Below the pieces are notes generated by a model. The model was not told the origin of the DNA and made no database searches. It worked only from the letters and a program-made list of their open reading frames with translations. Positions 12,185-23,811 of a stretch of DNA of 64,000 nt are shown piece after piece. The stretch is from an uncultured Acidiferrobacteraceae bacterium (GTDB lineage Bacteria; Pseudomonadota; Gammaproteobacteria; Acidiferrobacterales; SZUA-150). Positions within the stretch are counted from its first letter, which is position 1. Each line of letters starts with the position of its first letter. The stretch covers positions 22,901-86,900 of the forward strand of contig CAJVXY010000007.1 in assembly GCA_913009895.1 (NCBI GenBank). Direction: 5' to 3'. Both the position numbers and the translations under genes were made by a program.

Positions 12185-12811
12185 GTGGCAAGGTATACAG
12201 GTTCAAAGTGCCGATTATGTCGTCGTGAAGGCGGCAAGTTATTTCTTAAAGGCGAGAAATGTTTTTCATCAAAGTGTGCTGTTGATAAACGCGCTTACCC
12301 ACCGGGTATGCACGGCCAGGCACGTCGCCGGACATCAGATTACGGCCTGCAGTTGCGTGAAAAGCAAAAATTGCGACGCATTTATGGTGTCTTAGAAAAA
12401 CAATTCGCCGCTTATTATGACGAGGCAGATCGACGCAAGGGTTCAACCGGTGAAAATCTGTTAAAGCTGCTGGAATGCCGTACTGATAATGTTGTTTATC
12501 GCATGGGTTTTGGCGTATCTCGTTCAGAAGCAAGACAGTTGGTAAGACACAATGGTGTGCTGATAAACGGGACACGAACCAACATTCCGTCTTACCAGGT
12601 AAAGCCCAGTGATAAAATTGAACTTACCGCCAAGGCCCGTGAACAGTTAAGGGTTAAAGCTGCTGTTGAAGCCGCCGAACAAAGAGGTTTACCGGAATGG
12701 CTTGAAGTTGACACCAAGTCAATGTCAGGCGTATTCAAAGCCATACCTGATCGTTCTGAGTTACCTTCAGAAATTAATGAAAGCCTAGTTGTAGCGCTTT
12801 ACTCCAAGTAA
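12185..12811 (+). CDS. rpsD: 30S ribosomal protein S4 (cysteine-containing N-terminus)
   Basis: [44 protein letters not shown] start. Confidence 0.98.
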   Translation: MARYTGSKCRLCRREGGKLFLKGEKCFSSKCAVDKRAYPPGMHGQARRRTSDYGLQLREKQKLRRIYGVLEKQFAAYYDEADRRKGSTGENLLKLLECRTDNVVYRMGFGVSRSEARQLVRHNGVLINGTRTNIPSYQVKPSDKIELTAKAREQLRVKAAVEAAEQRGLPEWLEVDTKSMSGVFKAIPDRSELPSEINESLVVALYSK

Positions 12812-12838
12812 CAGTCAAGGATCAACCGAGGACCCAAT

Positions 12839-13840
12839 ATGCAGAATTCTGCTACCGAGTTTTTGACACCACGTCTTGTAGATGTGCAGACCATGAGCGA
12901 TACCCACGCGCGGATCACCCTTGAGCCCCTGGAGCGAGGCTTTGGCCATACGCTTGGTAACGCCCTGCGCAGAATTTTACTTTCATCAATGCCAGGCTGT
13001 GCCATTACTGAAGTCAAGATTGATGGCGTCCTGCATGAATATTCCACTATCGAGGGCGTCCAGGAAGATGTGATTCAGATTTTGCTTAACCTTAAGACGG
13101 TTGCCCTGCGTATGCATAATCGTTCTGAGGCAGTTCTCAAGTTAAGCAAGCAAGGACTTGGCGTGGTTACTGCCAGTGATATTGTACTGGATCACGATGT
13201 TGAAGTTGTCGATCCAGATCAATATATATGCACACTTACTAAAGACACTTCCATTGAAATGGAGTTAAAGGTTGAAATGGGGCGTGGTTACGTGCCTGTT
13301 ATGCCAACCAAGGACGAAGAAGGTCGCACAATAGGTGTGATGTTGCTGGACGCATCATATAGCCCGGTCCACAGAGTCTCCTATGAAGTTGAAAATGCCC
13401 GTGTTGAGCAAAGAACTGACCTGGACAAACTGGTTCTGGATATTGAAACCAATGGTGCAATTGATTCCGAAGAAGCCGTCCGACGGGCAGCCAATATCCT
13501 GCAGGGCCAGATTTCAATTTTTGTTGATCTCAAAAGTCCTGATACCGAAACAGAAGAAACAAAAGAACCTGAAATGGATCCCATCCTTCTGCGTCCGGTT
13601 GACGACCTGGAACTTACAGTTCGATCTGCAAACTGCCTGAAGGCAGAAAATATATTTTATATTGGTGATTTAATTCAACGTACCGAATTCGAATTGCTGA
13701 AAACACCGAATCTTGGCAAGAAATCATTAACCGAAATTAAAGACATTCTGGCGCAACATAGTCTTTCGCTGGGTATGAAACTGGAAAATTGGCCGCCAGC
13801 AGCATTGAAAGAAAAAGTTGGCGAAGTCGAGCCAGTTTAA
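12839..13840 (+). CDS. rpoA: DNA-directed RNA polymerase alpha subunit
   Basis: [26 protein letters not shown]...; alpha-[27 protein letters not shown]. Confidence 0.98.
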   Translation: MQNSATEFLTPRLVDVQTMSDTHARITLEPLERGFGHTLGNALRRILLSSMPGCAITEVKIDGVLHEYSTIEGVQEDVIQILLNLKTVALRMHNRSEAVLKLSKQGLGVVTASDIVLDHDVEVVDPDQYICTLTKDTSIEMELKVEMGRGYVPVMPTKDEEGRTIGVMLLDASYSPVHRVSYEVENARVEQRTDLDKLVLDIETNGAIDSEEAVRRAANILQGQISIFVDLKSPDTETEETKEPEMDPILLRPVDDLELTVRSANCLKAENIFYIGDLIQRTEFELLKTPNLGKKSLTEIKDILAQHSLSLGMKLENWPPAALKEKVGEVEPV

Positions 13841-13894
13841 AAAAACCGGTTTATAAAAAGTTTATTAACAGTTTAACAAGCACGAGGAATTATC

Positions 13895-14491
13895 ATGCGT
13901 CATCAAAAGAGCGGAAGAAAGCTCAATCGGACAAGTAGCCATCGTCAGGCTATGTTCAGGAATATGACAGCATCCCTGATTCAGCATGAGCAAATCAGGA
14001 CGACATTGCCCAAGGCAAAAGAGCTGCGCCGTGTTGCCGAGCCCTTGATCACACTGGCAAAAACAGCCACTGTTGCTAATCGTCGCCTGGCATTTTCACG
14101 ATTAAGAGATCGTGCTGCTGTTACAAAGCTTTTTAATGATCTCGGTGAGCGATTCAAGTCACGCCCGGGCGGTTATTTGCGTATTCTCAAATGTGGCGTC
14201 CGGACTGGCGATAAAGCGACAATGGCGATTGTTCAGTTAGTTGATCGCAAGACTGATGATGAACCGATTAAGGAAACAAAAACTGCCAGGAAAGAAAAGA
14301 CAGTAGCAGCCAAGCCTAAAAAAGAAGCTGGCGAGAAAGAGAAAGCGCTCGCCAAAAAAGTTAGTAAAAAGACAGCGGACAGCAAGAAAACTGCCAAGAA
14401 AAAGACTACAAAAAAAGCAGCCGCTGGCAAAACAGTAGCAAAGAAAACTGCCAAGAAAAAGGTTGCCAAAAAGAAAACAACTAAAAAATAA
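13895..14491 (+). CDS. rplQ: 50S ribosomal protein L17 with long Lys-rich C-terminal extension
   Basis: L17 core [29 protein letters not shown]... followed by ~75 aa of KK(T/A)AKK repeats. Confidence 0.96.
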   Translation: MRHQKSGRKLNRTSSHRQAMFRNMTASLIQHEQIRTTLPKAKELRRVAEPLITLAKTATVANRRLAFSRLRDRAAVTKLFNDLGERFKSRPGGYLRILKCGVRTGDKATMAIVQLVDRKTDDEPIKETKTARKEKTVAAKPKKEAGEKEKALAKKVSKKTADSKKTAKKKTTKKAAAGKTVAKKTAKKKVAKKKTTKK

Positions 14492-14532
14492 TTAATAAAT
14501 TTTATCTGATTTAAAGTCGTGTGTAGATTTAT

Positions 14533-14560
14533 AAAAAGGCCGGTTTATCCGGTCTTTTTT
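14533..14560 (+). terminator. Intrinsic terminator of alpha operon
   Basis: AAAAAGGCCGG-TTTAT-CCGGTCTTTTTT hairpin plus T-tract. Confidence 0.85.
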
Positions 14561-14696
14561 ATTGGAAATTAGTTACACATCTGGAGAGCTCTTTATATAG
14601 ATGGTTTTGGGCAATAAAAGTAGCACAAGATATTGGTGTCGGAATTGATTTCACATATGATGCATAAAGTAGTTTAAATAAAAAAAGGCCGGGGTT

Positions 14697-16244
14697 ATGG
14701 ATACTCTCGATAGTATTGTTTTGCTGCTTTACGTATTGGCGATCACGGGTTTTGGTCTGCTGTTTTATCGACGGGCGAGCAATACAGAAGGGTTCACCGT
14801 TGCCAACAGGCGCTTGCCGGGCTGGGTAATTGGCCTGTCAATTTTTGGTACTTATTTATCGTCTATTTCATTCCTGGCTTTACCCGGCAAAGCCTATAGC
14901 AGTAACTGGTCGATACTGGCATTTGCACTTTCATTACCGATCGCCGCTTATGTGGCAACACGCTGGTTTATTCCCCTTTATCGAAGTACCCGTGACATCT
15001 CAGCTTATGCCTATCTTGAACGCAGATTTGGTTTGTGGGCAAGAATGTATGCCGCACTGTTTTATTTGCTGACGCAACTGGCACGTATGGGCACCATTAT
15101 ATTTCTCGTTGCCCTGGCCCTGCAGTCACTAACAGACTGGAACATCGTTTATATTATTCTCATCACGGGTGTAATTATCACACTATATACCGTTGTTGGT
15201 GGCATCGAAGCGGTTATCTGGACTGATGCATTGCAAAGTATTGTTTTGACACTGGGCGCGATTACCTGTGTGGTCATTTTGTTCGTGGCTATGCCCGGCG
15301 GTGCTGAGCAAATTTTTATCATTGCCAACACCCAGGAGAAATTTTCTCTGGGTTCATTTCAGCTGGTTTTCACAGAACCTACTTTTTGGGTGATCCTTAT
15401 TTACGGTCTTGCCATAAATCTCCAGAACTTTGGTATTGACCAGTCCTATGTGCAGCGATACCAGGCCGCGGTTTCAACCAAAGAAGCCTGTAAGTCGGTC
15501 TGGATTGGAGCATTAATTTACATTCCAGTGGGCATGTTATTCCTGTTTGTTGGCAGTGCATTGTTTTCATTTTACCAGGCACAGCCTGAGTTATTACCAG
15601 TGGCCTTGCAGGCCGCAGAAGCTGCCGACAAGATATTTCCCTATTTCATTGCTACGGAATTGCCATCTGGTGTGCGGGGTTTATTAATTGCGGCACTATT
15701 TGCGGCCGCTATGAGCTCGGTGGATACCTCAATAAATTCTTCAGCAACCATACTAATGACAGATGGTTACCAAAGGCTTTTTAATCCAGCAGCGGATCAG
15801 CGCAAACAAATAATGTTTTTAAGGACTGCCACTTTAATATTGGGTTCGCTCGGTACCGGTACGGCGTTATTGATGATATCAATCAAGAGCGCCCTGGATG
15901 TGTGGTGGAATCTTGCCGGCATATTTTCAGGCGGCATGATTGGTCTGTTCCTGCTGGGCATTCTTTCACGTCGGGCGCGTTCTACTGAGGCAGGATTCGC
16001 CGTGGTGATTGGGCTGATTATAATTGTCTGGGCAGCCTTATCGAGTAAACTGGGCTGGCCTATAAAGAATCCCTTGCACCCGTTGATGACGACAGTCATC
16101 GGCACGCTGATTATATTTCTTGTGGGTGTATTGTTGTCACGCCATCGAAATCGTAAATCATACAAAAAACCAGCGCAGACAATTTACGACCTGCGGGAGA
16201 TTGAATTTGCTGATGAAACAACGGTGATTAATGATGACCATTAA
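14697..16244 (+). CDS. Sodium:solute symporter (SSS) family transporter
   Basis: 515 aa, multi-TM, FTVANRRLPGWVIGLSIFGTYLSSISFLALPGKAY, DALQSIVLTLGAI. Confidence 0.88.
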   Translation: MDTLDSIVLLLYVLAITGFGLLFYRRASNTEGFTVANRRLPGWVIGLSIFGTYLSSISFLALPGKAYSSNWSILAFALSLPIAAYVATRWFIPLYRSTRDISAYAYLERRFGLWARMYAALFYLLTQLARMGTIIFLVALALQSLTDWNIVYIILITGVIITLYTVVGGIEAVIWTDALQSIVLTLGAITCVVILFVAMPGGAEQIFIIANTQEKFSLGSFQLVFTEPTFWVILIYGLAINLQNFGIDQSYVQRYQAAVSTKEACKSVWIGALIYIPVGMLFLFVGSALFSFYQAQPELLPVALQAAEAADKIFPYFIATELPSGVRGLLIAALFAAAMSSVDTSINSSATILMTDGYQRLFNPAADQRKQIMFLRTATLILGSLGTGTALLMISIKSALDVWWNLAGIFSGGMIGLFLLGILSRRARSTEAGFAVVIGLIIIVWAALSSKLGWPIKNPLHPLMTTVIGTLIIFLVGVLLSRHRNRKSYKKPAQTIYDLREIEFADETTVINDDH

Positions 16245-16470
16245 TGTGCGCCCATTTAAATATAAAGTAAATTCAACCTGGTAGAGCTATAAGCACTAAC
16301 TAATGTAATGTTTTCCTGGTATTACAATTGTGATTCTGCTTCGGGTTTTTAGGGGTTGGCTGGATAAACGCTACTTTGTTTCGGAAGAATGGTCTAAAAA
16401 TTGCGGTTTTTCATTGCATAATCACCCTGTAACGCAAGACAGCATTTTTAAAATATCACAAAGGAGCGAA

Positions 16471-17235
16471 ATGACTATGTTAATTTTTGGCAAGGGTTCC
16501 AGATCTCGTTTTTTAATTACTTTTAGTTTGGCTGGCTTAGCATTAATTACATTATCGGGCTGTGTCACCCAAGGCACCTATGACAACCTTTTAAAAGACC
16601 ACAATGCCCTGATCGAACAAAACAGTAAGCTGGCCAAAAGCTATGCCGAAGAAAAAGGGATTGGCAGGGATAAGGCCGAAGAAAGTGAACGATTGAAACA
16701 GGTGCTGGACAATACTTCCCAGGAATTGTCAGCAAGCAATAAGCAACTTGAGGATATTCAGTCGAAGGCCGATGAAGACAAGGCCTTGTATGCAAAATTG
16801 GTGCAAGAACTATCCGGCGAGCTAGATACCAATAAACTTACTATAAAAAAATTAAAAAATGGTATTAATGTTAACCTCACGGAGGATATATTATTTGCCT
16901 CAGGGTCAGCTCGTATCCGTAAATCCGGTCAGGAAGTACTGGGCAAGGTTGGCAAGCAGCTGGAAAAAGTACCGTATCAAATTATTGTCTCAGGATTTAC
17001 TGATAACCTGCCGATTAAAGGAAAACTGGCAAATCGTTTTCCGACAAACTGGGACCTTGCTGCTGCCAGGGCTACCAATGTAGTAAGAATTCTGGAAGAG
17101 AATAATGTGCCCAGTGAAAAGCTTATAGCCGCTTCTTATGGCGAAAATCAGCCAATTGCCGGCAACGAAACTGCCGAAGGCCGTGAGCAGAACAGGAGAA
17201 TCGAAATTCGCTTAAGACCCGTGGCAGTTAATTAA
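16471..17235 (+). CDS. OmpA/MotB-domain lipoprotein
   Basis: AAGGAG upstream of ATG 16471; lipobox ITLSGC; C-terminal FASGSARIRKSGQEVLGKV...GFTDNLPI...AARATNVVRIL...NRRIEIRLRP. Track start 16330 is probably an extension. Confidence 0.86.
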   Translation: MTMLIFGKGSRSRFLITFSLAGLALITLSGCVTQGTYDNLLKDHNALIEQNSKLAKSYAEEKGIGRDKAEESERLKQVLDNTSQELSASNKQLEDIQSKADEDKALYAKLVQELSGELDTNKLTIKKLKNGINVNLTEDILFASGSARIRKSGQEVLGKVGKQLEKVPYQIIVSGFTDNLPIKGKLANRFPTNWDLAAARATNVVRILEENNVPSEKLIAASYGENQPIAGNETAEGREQNRRIEIRLRPVAVN

Positions 17236-17284
17236 TTTGGTATATAAAAGAATACCAGTTTAAAATTTAGATTTTAATATATTT

Positions 17285-17315
17285 AAAAGGGCCGGTGGTT
17301 CACCGGCCCTTTTTT
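17285..17315. terminator. Bidirectional intrinsic terminator between the OmpA-like gene and uvrA
   Basis: AAAAGGGCCGGTG-GTT-CACCGGCCCTTTTT between convergent genes. Confidence 0.88.
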
Positions 17316-17320
17316 ATTGC

Positions 17321-20179
17321 CTAGCTTACTTTACGTTTCATTTCTTCGTGCCGAGCCAGTACCGGCGCCAGGAACTGACCGGTATAGGAATGGGCTTGCC
17401 GGGCAACTTCTTCCGGGGTGCCGGTGGCAATTACTCTGCCACCGCCATCACCACCTTCCGGCCCCAGGTCAATAATCCAGTCAGCCGTTTTAATGACATC
17501 AAGATTGTGCTCAATAACCACGATGGTGTTGCCGTGATCCCGCAGTCGATGCAGGACTTCCAGCAAGTGTCTAATATCATGGAAGTGTAACCCGGTCGTG
17601 GGCTCATCCAGTATATATAGTGTATTGCCGGTATCGCGCTTCGATAGTTCACGGGAAAGTTTAATACGCTGGGCTTCGCCACCAGAAAGCGTCGTGGCAC
17701 TCTGGCCCAGGGTGATATAGGACAAACCCACATCCATCAGGGTGTCCAGCTTACGTTTAATGACGGGTACGGCACTAAAAAATTTTGTTGCATCCTCGAC
17801 CGTCATTTTTAATACATCGTGGATATTCTTGCCTTTAAAAGTTATATCCAGGGTTTCACGGTTGTAGCGTTTGCCATTACAGACATCGCAGGGCACATAT
17901 ATATCCGGCAGGAAATGCATTTCAACTTTTATCAGTCCATCGCCCTGGCAGGCCTCACACCTGCCGCCGCGTACGTTAAATGAAAAACGACCTGGCGAAT
18001 AACCACGGGCCCGCGCTTCCTGGGTGTTGGAAAATATTTCTCTTAAAGGCGTGAACAGGCCAGTATAAGTTGCCGGGTTGGAGCGGGGGGTGCGCCCAAT
18101 CGGGCTTTGATCAATATCAACCACCTTGTCGAAATGATCCAGGTGTTTTATTTCATCACAGGGCGCCGGTTCCAGGCTACTGTTATATAAATGCACGGCC
18201 ACCGACGAGTAGAGCGTATCGTTAATCAAGGTCGATTTACCGGAACCGGATACGCCAGTAACACAGGTCAATAAACCGACCGGGATACTGACACTTATAT
18301 TTTTTAAGTTATTGCCACGGGCATTTTCGATGATCAATTGTTTGTCAGGTTCCTGGATGGAACGGGTTCCTGGTAACGGTATGGTTTCAATGCCAGATAA
18401 ATAACGACCGGTAATAGAGTCCGGGTGGCTGATGACTTCAGCCGGTGTGCCCTGGGCAATAATCTGGCCACCATGAATACCGGCACCGGGTCCGATATCT
18501 ACAACATAATCAGCCGCCCGGATGGCGTCTTCGTCATGTTCGACCACAATTACCGTGTTACCCAGATCGCGCAGGTGTTTCAGCGTAGATAACAACCTCT
18601 CATTATCACGTTGGTGTAAACCAATAGAAGGTTCATCCAGCACGTACATGACGCCAACAAGCCCGGCGCCAATTTGTGAGGCCAGGCGAATGCGCTGGGC
18701 CTCGCCACCGGAAAGGGTGTCGGCAGAACGGGACAGGGAAAGATAATCCAGGCCAACATTAACCAGGAAACCCAGGCGACTTTTTATTTCCTTGATAATC
18801 TTGTCCGCAATTTCTGCGCGGTGTCCGACCAGGCTAAGGCCTTCAAAAAATGCCAGGGCATCACCAATCGAGTACTGGGTAACTTCGGTCAAGGATCGTT
18901 GCTGGATAAAAACATTCCTGGCCTCTGTGCGCAGGCGTGTGCCGTGACAGGCATCGCAGGGTTGTTTGCTCTGGAACTTGGCCAGCTCATCCCGGACATG
19001 ACTGGAATCTGTCTCGCGCATGCGCCTTTCCATGCTTGGGATGATGCCCTCAAAAGCGTGCTTGCGTTTGTAACTAGAGCCGCGATCGTTCTGGTAAACA
19101 AAATTAATGGCCTCATCACCGCTGCCATAAAGAATTATTTTTTGAACTTTTTTTGGAATAGCAGAAAATGGTTTCTCAATATCAAATTTATAATGTTTTG
19201 CCAGTGATTCCAGCATGCTGAAGTAAAAGCCATTACGCCGGTCCCAACCCCGTATGGCACCTGCTGGCAGGGGCAGGTCGGGTTCATGAACCACTCTTTC
19301 CAGGTCAAAAAACTGGCGCATCCCGAGCCCATCACACTCGGGGCAGGCACCGGCGGGGTTATTAAATGAGAACAGGCGGGGCTCCAGTTCTGAAAGCGAA
19401 TAGCCACAATGGGGGCAGGCAAAACGGGAGGAAAATAATATCTCTTCCTGTTTTTCACCCGCCTCGTCCAGCACAACTACCTTGACCAGGCCTTCGGCCA
19501 GCTCAATTGCGGTTTCAAATGATTCGGCCAGGCGTTGTTCCTGGCCAGGTTTAATGACGGCCCGGTCGACTACCGCTTCAATGCTATGTTTGAAATTCTT
19601 TTTCAGTTTTGGTGCCTCGTCGAGACTGGTAACAATGCCGTCTATGCGAGCCCTGATATATCCCTGTGTGCGTAAACCCTCCAGGATATGCAGGTGTTCA
19701 CCCTTGCGATCCTGTATCAGTGGGGCCACCAGCAACAACTTCGTACCGACGGGCAACTCCATGACGTGATCCACCATTTGGCTGACTGTCTGCGCCTCCA
19801 GGGATACGTCATGGTCAGGACAGCGGGGATCGCCTACCCGGGCGTATAACAACCGTAAGTAATCATATATTTCAGTAATCGTACCCACGGTGGAGCGGGG
19901 GTTGTGGGAGGTGGATTTTTGCTCAATGGAAATGGCCGGACTCAGGCCCTCGATTAAATCCACGTCCGGTTTTTCCATTAAGGACAGGAATTGGCGGGCA
20001 TAGGCCGACAATGACTCGACATAACGGCGCTGGCCCTCGGCATACAGGGTATCAAAGGCGAGTGACGATTTGCCCGAGCCAGACAGGCCTGTAATGACAA
20101 TTAACTTGTCCCGTGGCAGTTCCAGATCGATATTTTTAAGGTTGTGGGTGCGTGCGCCGCGGATTTTAATACTGTCCAT
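17321..20179 (-). CDS. uvrA: Excinuclease ABC subunit A
   Basis: [65 protein letters not shown]...; start placed at 20179 not 20410. Confidence 0.97.
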   Translation of the reverse strand: MDSIKIRGARTHNLKNIDLELPRDKLIVITGLSGSGKSSLAFDTLYAEGQRRYVESLSAYARQFLSLMEKPDVDLIEGLSPAISIEQKSTSHNPRSTVGTITEIYDYLRLLYARVGDPRCPDHDVSLEAQTVSQMVDHVMELPVGTKLLLVAPLIQDRKGEHLHILEGLRTQGYIRARIDGIVTSLDEAPKLKKNFKHSIEAVVDRAVIKPGQEQRLAESFETAIELAEGLVKVVVLDEAGEKQEEILFSSRFACPHCGYSLSELEPRLFSFNNPAGACPECDGLGMRQFFDLERVVHEPDLPLPAGAIRGWDRRNGFYFSMLESLAKHYKFDIEKPFSAIPKKVQKIILYGSGDEAINFVYQNDRGSSYKRKHAFEGIIPSMERRMRETDSSHVRDELAKFQSKQPCDACHGTRLRTEARNVFIQQRSLTEVTQYSIGDALAFFEGLSLVGHRAEIADKIIKEIKSRLGFLVNVGLDYLSLSRSADTLSGGEAQRIRLASQIGAGLVGVMYVLDEPSIGLHQRDNERLLSTLKHLRDLGNTVIVVEHDEDAIRAADYVVDIGPGAGIHGGQIIAQGTPAEVISHPDSITGRYLSGIETIPLPGTRSIQEPDKQLIIENARGNNLKNISVSIPVGLLTCVTGVSGSGKSTLINDTLYSSVAVHLYNSSLEPAPCDEIKHLDHFDKVVDIDQSPIGRTPRSNPATYTGLFTPLREIFSNTQEARARGYSPGRFSFNVRGGRCEACQGDGLIKVEMHFLPDIYVPCDVCNGKRYNRETLDITFKGKNIHDVLKMTVEDATKFFSAVPVIKRKLDTLMDVGLSYITLGQSATTLSGGEAQRIKLSRELSKRDTGNTLYILDEPTTGLHFHDIRHLLEVLHRLRDHGNTIVVIEHNLDVIKTADWIIDLGPEGGDGGGRVIATGTPEEVARQAHSYTGQFLAPVLARHEEMKRKVS

Positions 20180-20321
20180 CAGTGTTCCTGCTTGAAAGTG
20201 AACCTGATATATTACGCCGTCCCCGGTGGTCATAGCAAAGGCCATGTGTAGCACCGATAAATATAGAGACTGGCATAGTGAGATTGGTAAGTGGTAAACA
20301 GGAATATTAAGGTTATCCCCC

Positions 20322-21695
20322 ATGGGCAGTAAAACCCGATCCGGAATCCCGTTGAATGCACTGGAAAAACGTGCCCTGTCAGGCCTGGGCACCATATTTG
20401 CCTTACGCATGGTGGGGTTGTTTATGGTACTGCCGGTGCTGGCTATTTATGCCCATGACCTGGCAGGCCAGACCCCGTTATTGATCGGGCTGGCTGTGGG
20501 GATTTACGGGCTGACCCAGGCCGGTCTCCAGATACCCATGGGCATGGCCTCAAACTATTGGGGCCGCAAACGAATCATCGCCATTGGCTTGTTAGTGTTT
20601 ATTGCCGGTAGTGTCTTAGCCGCCCTGGCTGACTCCATTTACATGCTGATCCTGGGCCGGGCAGTGCAGGGGGCCGGTGCCATTGCCGCGGCCATGGCAG
20701 CCCTGACAGCGGATATGACACGGGAAAACCAGCGCACCAAGGCCATGGCCATTATCGGCGTGACCATTGGCGGGGCCTTTATGGTGGCCTTGCTGGTGGG
20801 GCCATTATTGCAGGTTGTTACCGGCGTTAGCGGTATGTTCTGGCTGGCTGCCGCCATGGCCATATTGGCTTTGTTAGTCCTGTTTTTCTGGGTACCAAAA
20901 CCCGCTCAACTGCCAAAACCCACTGGTGATATTATTGGCCAATTACGCGCTGTTTTTTACAATGGCCAGCTCATGCGCATGAATGTGGGCATCTTTTTTC
21001 TCCATAGTGTCATGACGGCGCTTTTTGTCGTGATCCCCCTCAGTTTGCTCCATTATGCTGATATGCCTGTGGAAGTGCATTGGCAGGCTTATTTGCCCAC
21101 CATGATTGGCGGGGTGTTGATTATGATCCCCATGATCGGGCTGGCGGAACGCAAACAAAAAATGCGCTTAATGTATCTGAGTGCAATATTTTTCGTATTA
21201 ATTTCACAGGTTATTCTTGGGGCGGCCTATCAGTCACTGACCGGCCTGTTATTAGGCCTGTGGATTTTCTTTATTGGGTTTAATTTCCTGGAAGCGTCAA
21301 TTCCCTCGCTGATTTCGAAAGCGGTCGGGCCTGCCAATCGTGGTACGGCCATGGGTGTTTTTAGTACTTTTGAATTTTTTGGCGCTTTTGCCGGTGGTGC
21401 CCTGGCTGGTCTGTTTTATGGCCAGTTTGGTATTGGCAGTGTATTTATTTTGGGCGCTGTTTTAATGCTGTGCTGGATACTGCTTGCCTGGAACATGGTG
21501 GTCGTGGCGCCATTGCAAATGCAGACCGTACCGGTTGTAGATATGGCTGACGACCAGTTGGCAGAATTGATAAAAGCCCTGGACGAGATTACCGGCGTAT
21601 CCGAGGTGGTCACTGAAACAGGGGTTCTGCATTTGCGCGTCGATGAAAAAATTCTCGACCGCCAAAGCCTGGATAAACTTTTAGCCCAGACATAG
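20322..21695 (+). CDS. MFS transporter, YajR-like, with C-terminal soluble domain
   Basis: 457 aa, 12-TM MFS ([31 protein letters not shown]) plus soluble tail [31 protein letters not shown]; divergent from uvrA. Confidence 0.87.
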   Translation: MGSKTRSGIPLNALEKRALSGLGTIFALRMVGLFMVLPVLAIYAHDLAGQTPLLIGLAVGIYGLTQAGLQIPMGMASNYWGRKRIIAIGLLVFIAGSVLAALADSIYMLILGRAVQGAGAIAAAMAALTADMTRENQRTKAMAIIGVTIGGAFMVALLVGPLLQVVTGVSGMFWLAAAMAILALLVLFFWVPKPAQLPKPTGDIIGQLRAVFYNGQLMRMNVGIFFLHSVMTALFVVIPLSLLHYADMPVEVHWQAYLPTMIGGVLIMIPMIGLAERKQKMRLMYLSAIFFVLISQVILGAAYQSLTGLLLGLWIFFIGFNFLEASIPSLISKAVGPANRGTAMGVFSTFEFFGAFAGGALAGLFYGQFGIGSVFILGAVLMLCWILLAWNMVVVAPLQMQTVPVVDMADDQLAELIKALDEITGVSEVVTETGVLHLRVDEKILDRQSLDKLLAQT

Positions 21696-21916
21696 ATTTT
21701 CCTTGTTTTTAAATAACCGGGCCTGATGATTTCTCTCATTTGCCTGGAGTCTGGTAATGACACTTCCTAAGCCACGGAAATATTGAGATAAATACACAGG
21801 CATTGTTTCGCTTGTGGGACTCGGGCTAAACTAGCACCGGTTCCGCGAGGCGATCGGTTTTATCACATTAACTTAGTACCTTGCGGTTGTGTTAATACTT
21901 AAAAAGGAGAGCATCT

Positions 21917-22381
21917 ATGGCTCGCGGAGTTAATAAAGTCATTCTGGTCGGTAATCTCGGCCGCGACCCCGAAGTACGTTATTCAGCCAATGGCCAGGCC
22001 ATTGCCAATGTCACCATTGCCACCACTGAATCCTGGAAAGACAAAAACACCGGCGAAAAACAGGAAAAAACCGAATGGCATCGTATTGTCTTTTTCGGGC
22101 GTTTAGGCGAAATCGCTGGCGAATACCTGAAAAAAGGTTCCCAGATTTATGTCGAGGGTCGTCTGCAAACCCGCAAATGGCAAGATAAGGAAGGCAAAGA
22201 TCGTTATACCACTGAGATCGTGGCCAACGAGATGCAGATGCTGGGCAGTAAAGGCGGCGCGGCTTCTGGTGAGTACGCCGGTCAATCGTCATCTCAGGCA
22301 TCTGATTCGAAATCAGCACCAGCTCAGCCTGCTACACAGACAACAGGCGCCGATGATTTTGATGACGATATCCCGTTCTAG
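21917..22381 (+). CDS. ssb: Single-stranded DNA-binding protein
   Basis: [40 protein letters not shown]...[10 protein letters not shown]-terminal tip. Confidence 0.98.
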   Translation: MARGVNKVILVGNLGRDPEVRYSANGQAIANVTIATTESWKDKNTGEKQEKTEWHRIVFFGRLGEIAGEYLKKGSQIYVEGRLQTRKWQDKEGKDRYTTEIVANEMQMLGSKGGAASGEYAGQSSSQASDSKSAPAQPATQTTGADDFDDDIPF

Positions 22382-22515
22382 CAGACATCACGTCACACCG
22401 GTGTACACCTACAGGGATGTAGGTGGTACGAGCCCACGGATGGGCGAAGGTAGAACAATGCAGGAGCAATTGTCGAGAGCGACGTAGGATGCTAAAGCCG
22501 AAACCGGTGTCCAGT
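22382..22515. repeat. Dispersed intergenic repeat copy A (hairpin-rich)
   Basis: CCTACA..TGTAGG and GAGCCCACGGATGGGC hairpins; shares ACGAGCCCAyGGAwGGGCGArGGTA and GAGCAATTrTCGA with 36190-36300, and AGCGACGyAGGA..GCyAAAGCCGAArCCGG with 34200-34260. Confidence 0.6.
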
Positions 22516-22546
22516 TGTAAAGTCTAAATTACCAAATGTATTATCC

Positions 22547-22574
22547 AGGCCCCTATTGTTTAGGGGCTTTTTTT
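22547..22574 (+). terminator. Intrinsic terminator downstream of ssb
   Basis: AGGCCCCTA-TTGTT-TAGGGGCTTTTTTT. Confidence 0.85.
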
Positions 22575-22738
22575 ATATTTAAAAAATACAGCAGGTAAAG
22601 ATAGCCGACGGAGGGTACTTGACTTGCCCGTTAATTTGGGAAATAATTCCCAATATCGATGATAGCTGAAAGGAATTAGCAATCTCGCATTTTATAGAAT
22701 TTTTAAAACCTAATACGATCGATCAAGGAGAAGGGAAA

Positions 22739-23680
22739 ATGGAAAAAAATGGTATTAAACTGATATTTTCAGTATTTTTAGCGCTCATTTTGGCTGGTTG
22801 TGGCACTTCAGGCACAGATGGCGGTACAAATGGCACGAAAAGCATTTCAAAAGGTGAAATCACCACAAAAACTACAACTTCTATCACAGTCAATAAAACA
22901 CAATTCAGCTCTACCAGTGCTGATATTGTGACTGAAGATACCGGTGGTAGTGCTGAGTCTGAAATTGTGGTCGGCATGGTGGTCAAGGTGACCAGTGAAG
23001 ATGGTGTGGTTGAAGAAATTGAGTATGACGAAGAGCTGGAAGGGCCGATTGCCGATGATCCTACAGGTGTTGGCACACTAGACAGAACATTCACTGTACT
23101 AGGCACTACTGTGGTTGTTGACGGCAGTACTGTTTACGGCAGCAACGATGTCGGTGTCCCTTACGCAGCAGCTGATATCGTCAAGCATCACGTGGTCGAG
23201 GTGAGTGGTTTTTATCAAATGGACGGCAGTTTGCTCGCCACCTATATTGAAATGAACGGTACCCACCCTGCTAATAGTGAAGCAGAAATTAAAGGCGTAA
23301 TCACACTTCTGAGTCCAACTCAGTTTACAATTGGTGGTGCCACCATCAAGTATGATTCAAGCATTATAAAACCGGACGAATTCCCATCTGGTTTGGACAA
23401 TGGTATTTATGTTGAAGTTGAAGGCACACTTGATGGCGCAAGTTTCACAACCATTGTTGCCAAGGAAATCGAAAACGAAACTGAAGATGAAGGCAGCGAA
23501 GTTGAAGTTGAGGGCGTAGTCACAGGTTATGTGTCCGATGCTGATTTCATGGTCAACGGTATTAAGGTGGATGCCTCTGGCGCAGACATAAGCGTAACGA
23601 TTGCTGATGGCGTGATGGTCGATGTTGAAGGCACCATGGTCGGCGGTGTACTGGTAGCGACTCAAGTTGAGGGTACCTAA
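22739..23680 (+). CDS. DUF5666-like repeat lipoprotein
   Basis: Lipobox LILAGC; repeated small beta-domains (VGMVVKVTSEDG..., YVEVEGTLDGASF..., VMVDVEGTMVGGVLVATQVEGT). Confidence 0.75.
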   Translation: MEKNGIKLIFSVFLALILAGCGTSGTDGGTNGTKSISKGEITTKTTTSITVNKTQFSSTSADIVTEDTGGSAESEIVVGMVVKVTSEDGVVEEIEYDEELEGPIADDPTGVGTLDRTFTVLGTTVVVDGSTVYGSNDVGVPYAAADIVKHHVVEVSGFYQMDGSLLATYIEMNGTHPANSEAEIKGVITLLSPTQFTIGGATIKYDSSIIKPDEFPSGLDNGIYVEVEGTLDGASFTTIVAKEIENETEDEGSEVEVEGVVTGYVSDADFMVNGIKVDASGADISVTIADGVMVDVEGTMVGGVLVATQVEGT

Positions 23681-23729
23681 GACAAGCCTGGATTATTCAA
23701 CAGGATTCCTCCAGTAAATGGGAGGGGGA

Positions 23730-23772
23730 GAGCTGCCGGTGACAAGGATACGTTGTCGGCGGCTTGTTTTTG
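23730..23772 (+). terminator. Possible intrinsic terminator
   Basis: GCCGGTGACAA/TTGTCGGCGGC imperfect stem plus TTGTTTTTG. Confidence 0.45.
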
Positions 23773-23811
23773 TTTGGCAGATAATTGATTTTCTTATTAG
23801 CTTTTTAAAAA

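Noticed and set aside
14233-14469. Minus-strand hydrophobic ORF ([17 protein letters not shown]...)
   Set aside because: Antisense image of the Lys-rich rplQ tail (AAG/AAA gives Phe/Leu).
16330-16470. N-terminal extension of the OmpA-like lipoprotein
   Set aside because: Would bury the signal peptide/lipobox; AAGGAG-ATG at 16471 is better.
17321-20410. 1029-aa form of UvrA
   Set aside because: N-terminal 77 aa are a non-homologous extension overlapping the divergent MFS start; [12 protein letters not shown] is the expected start.
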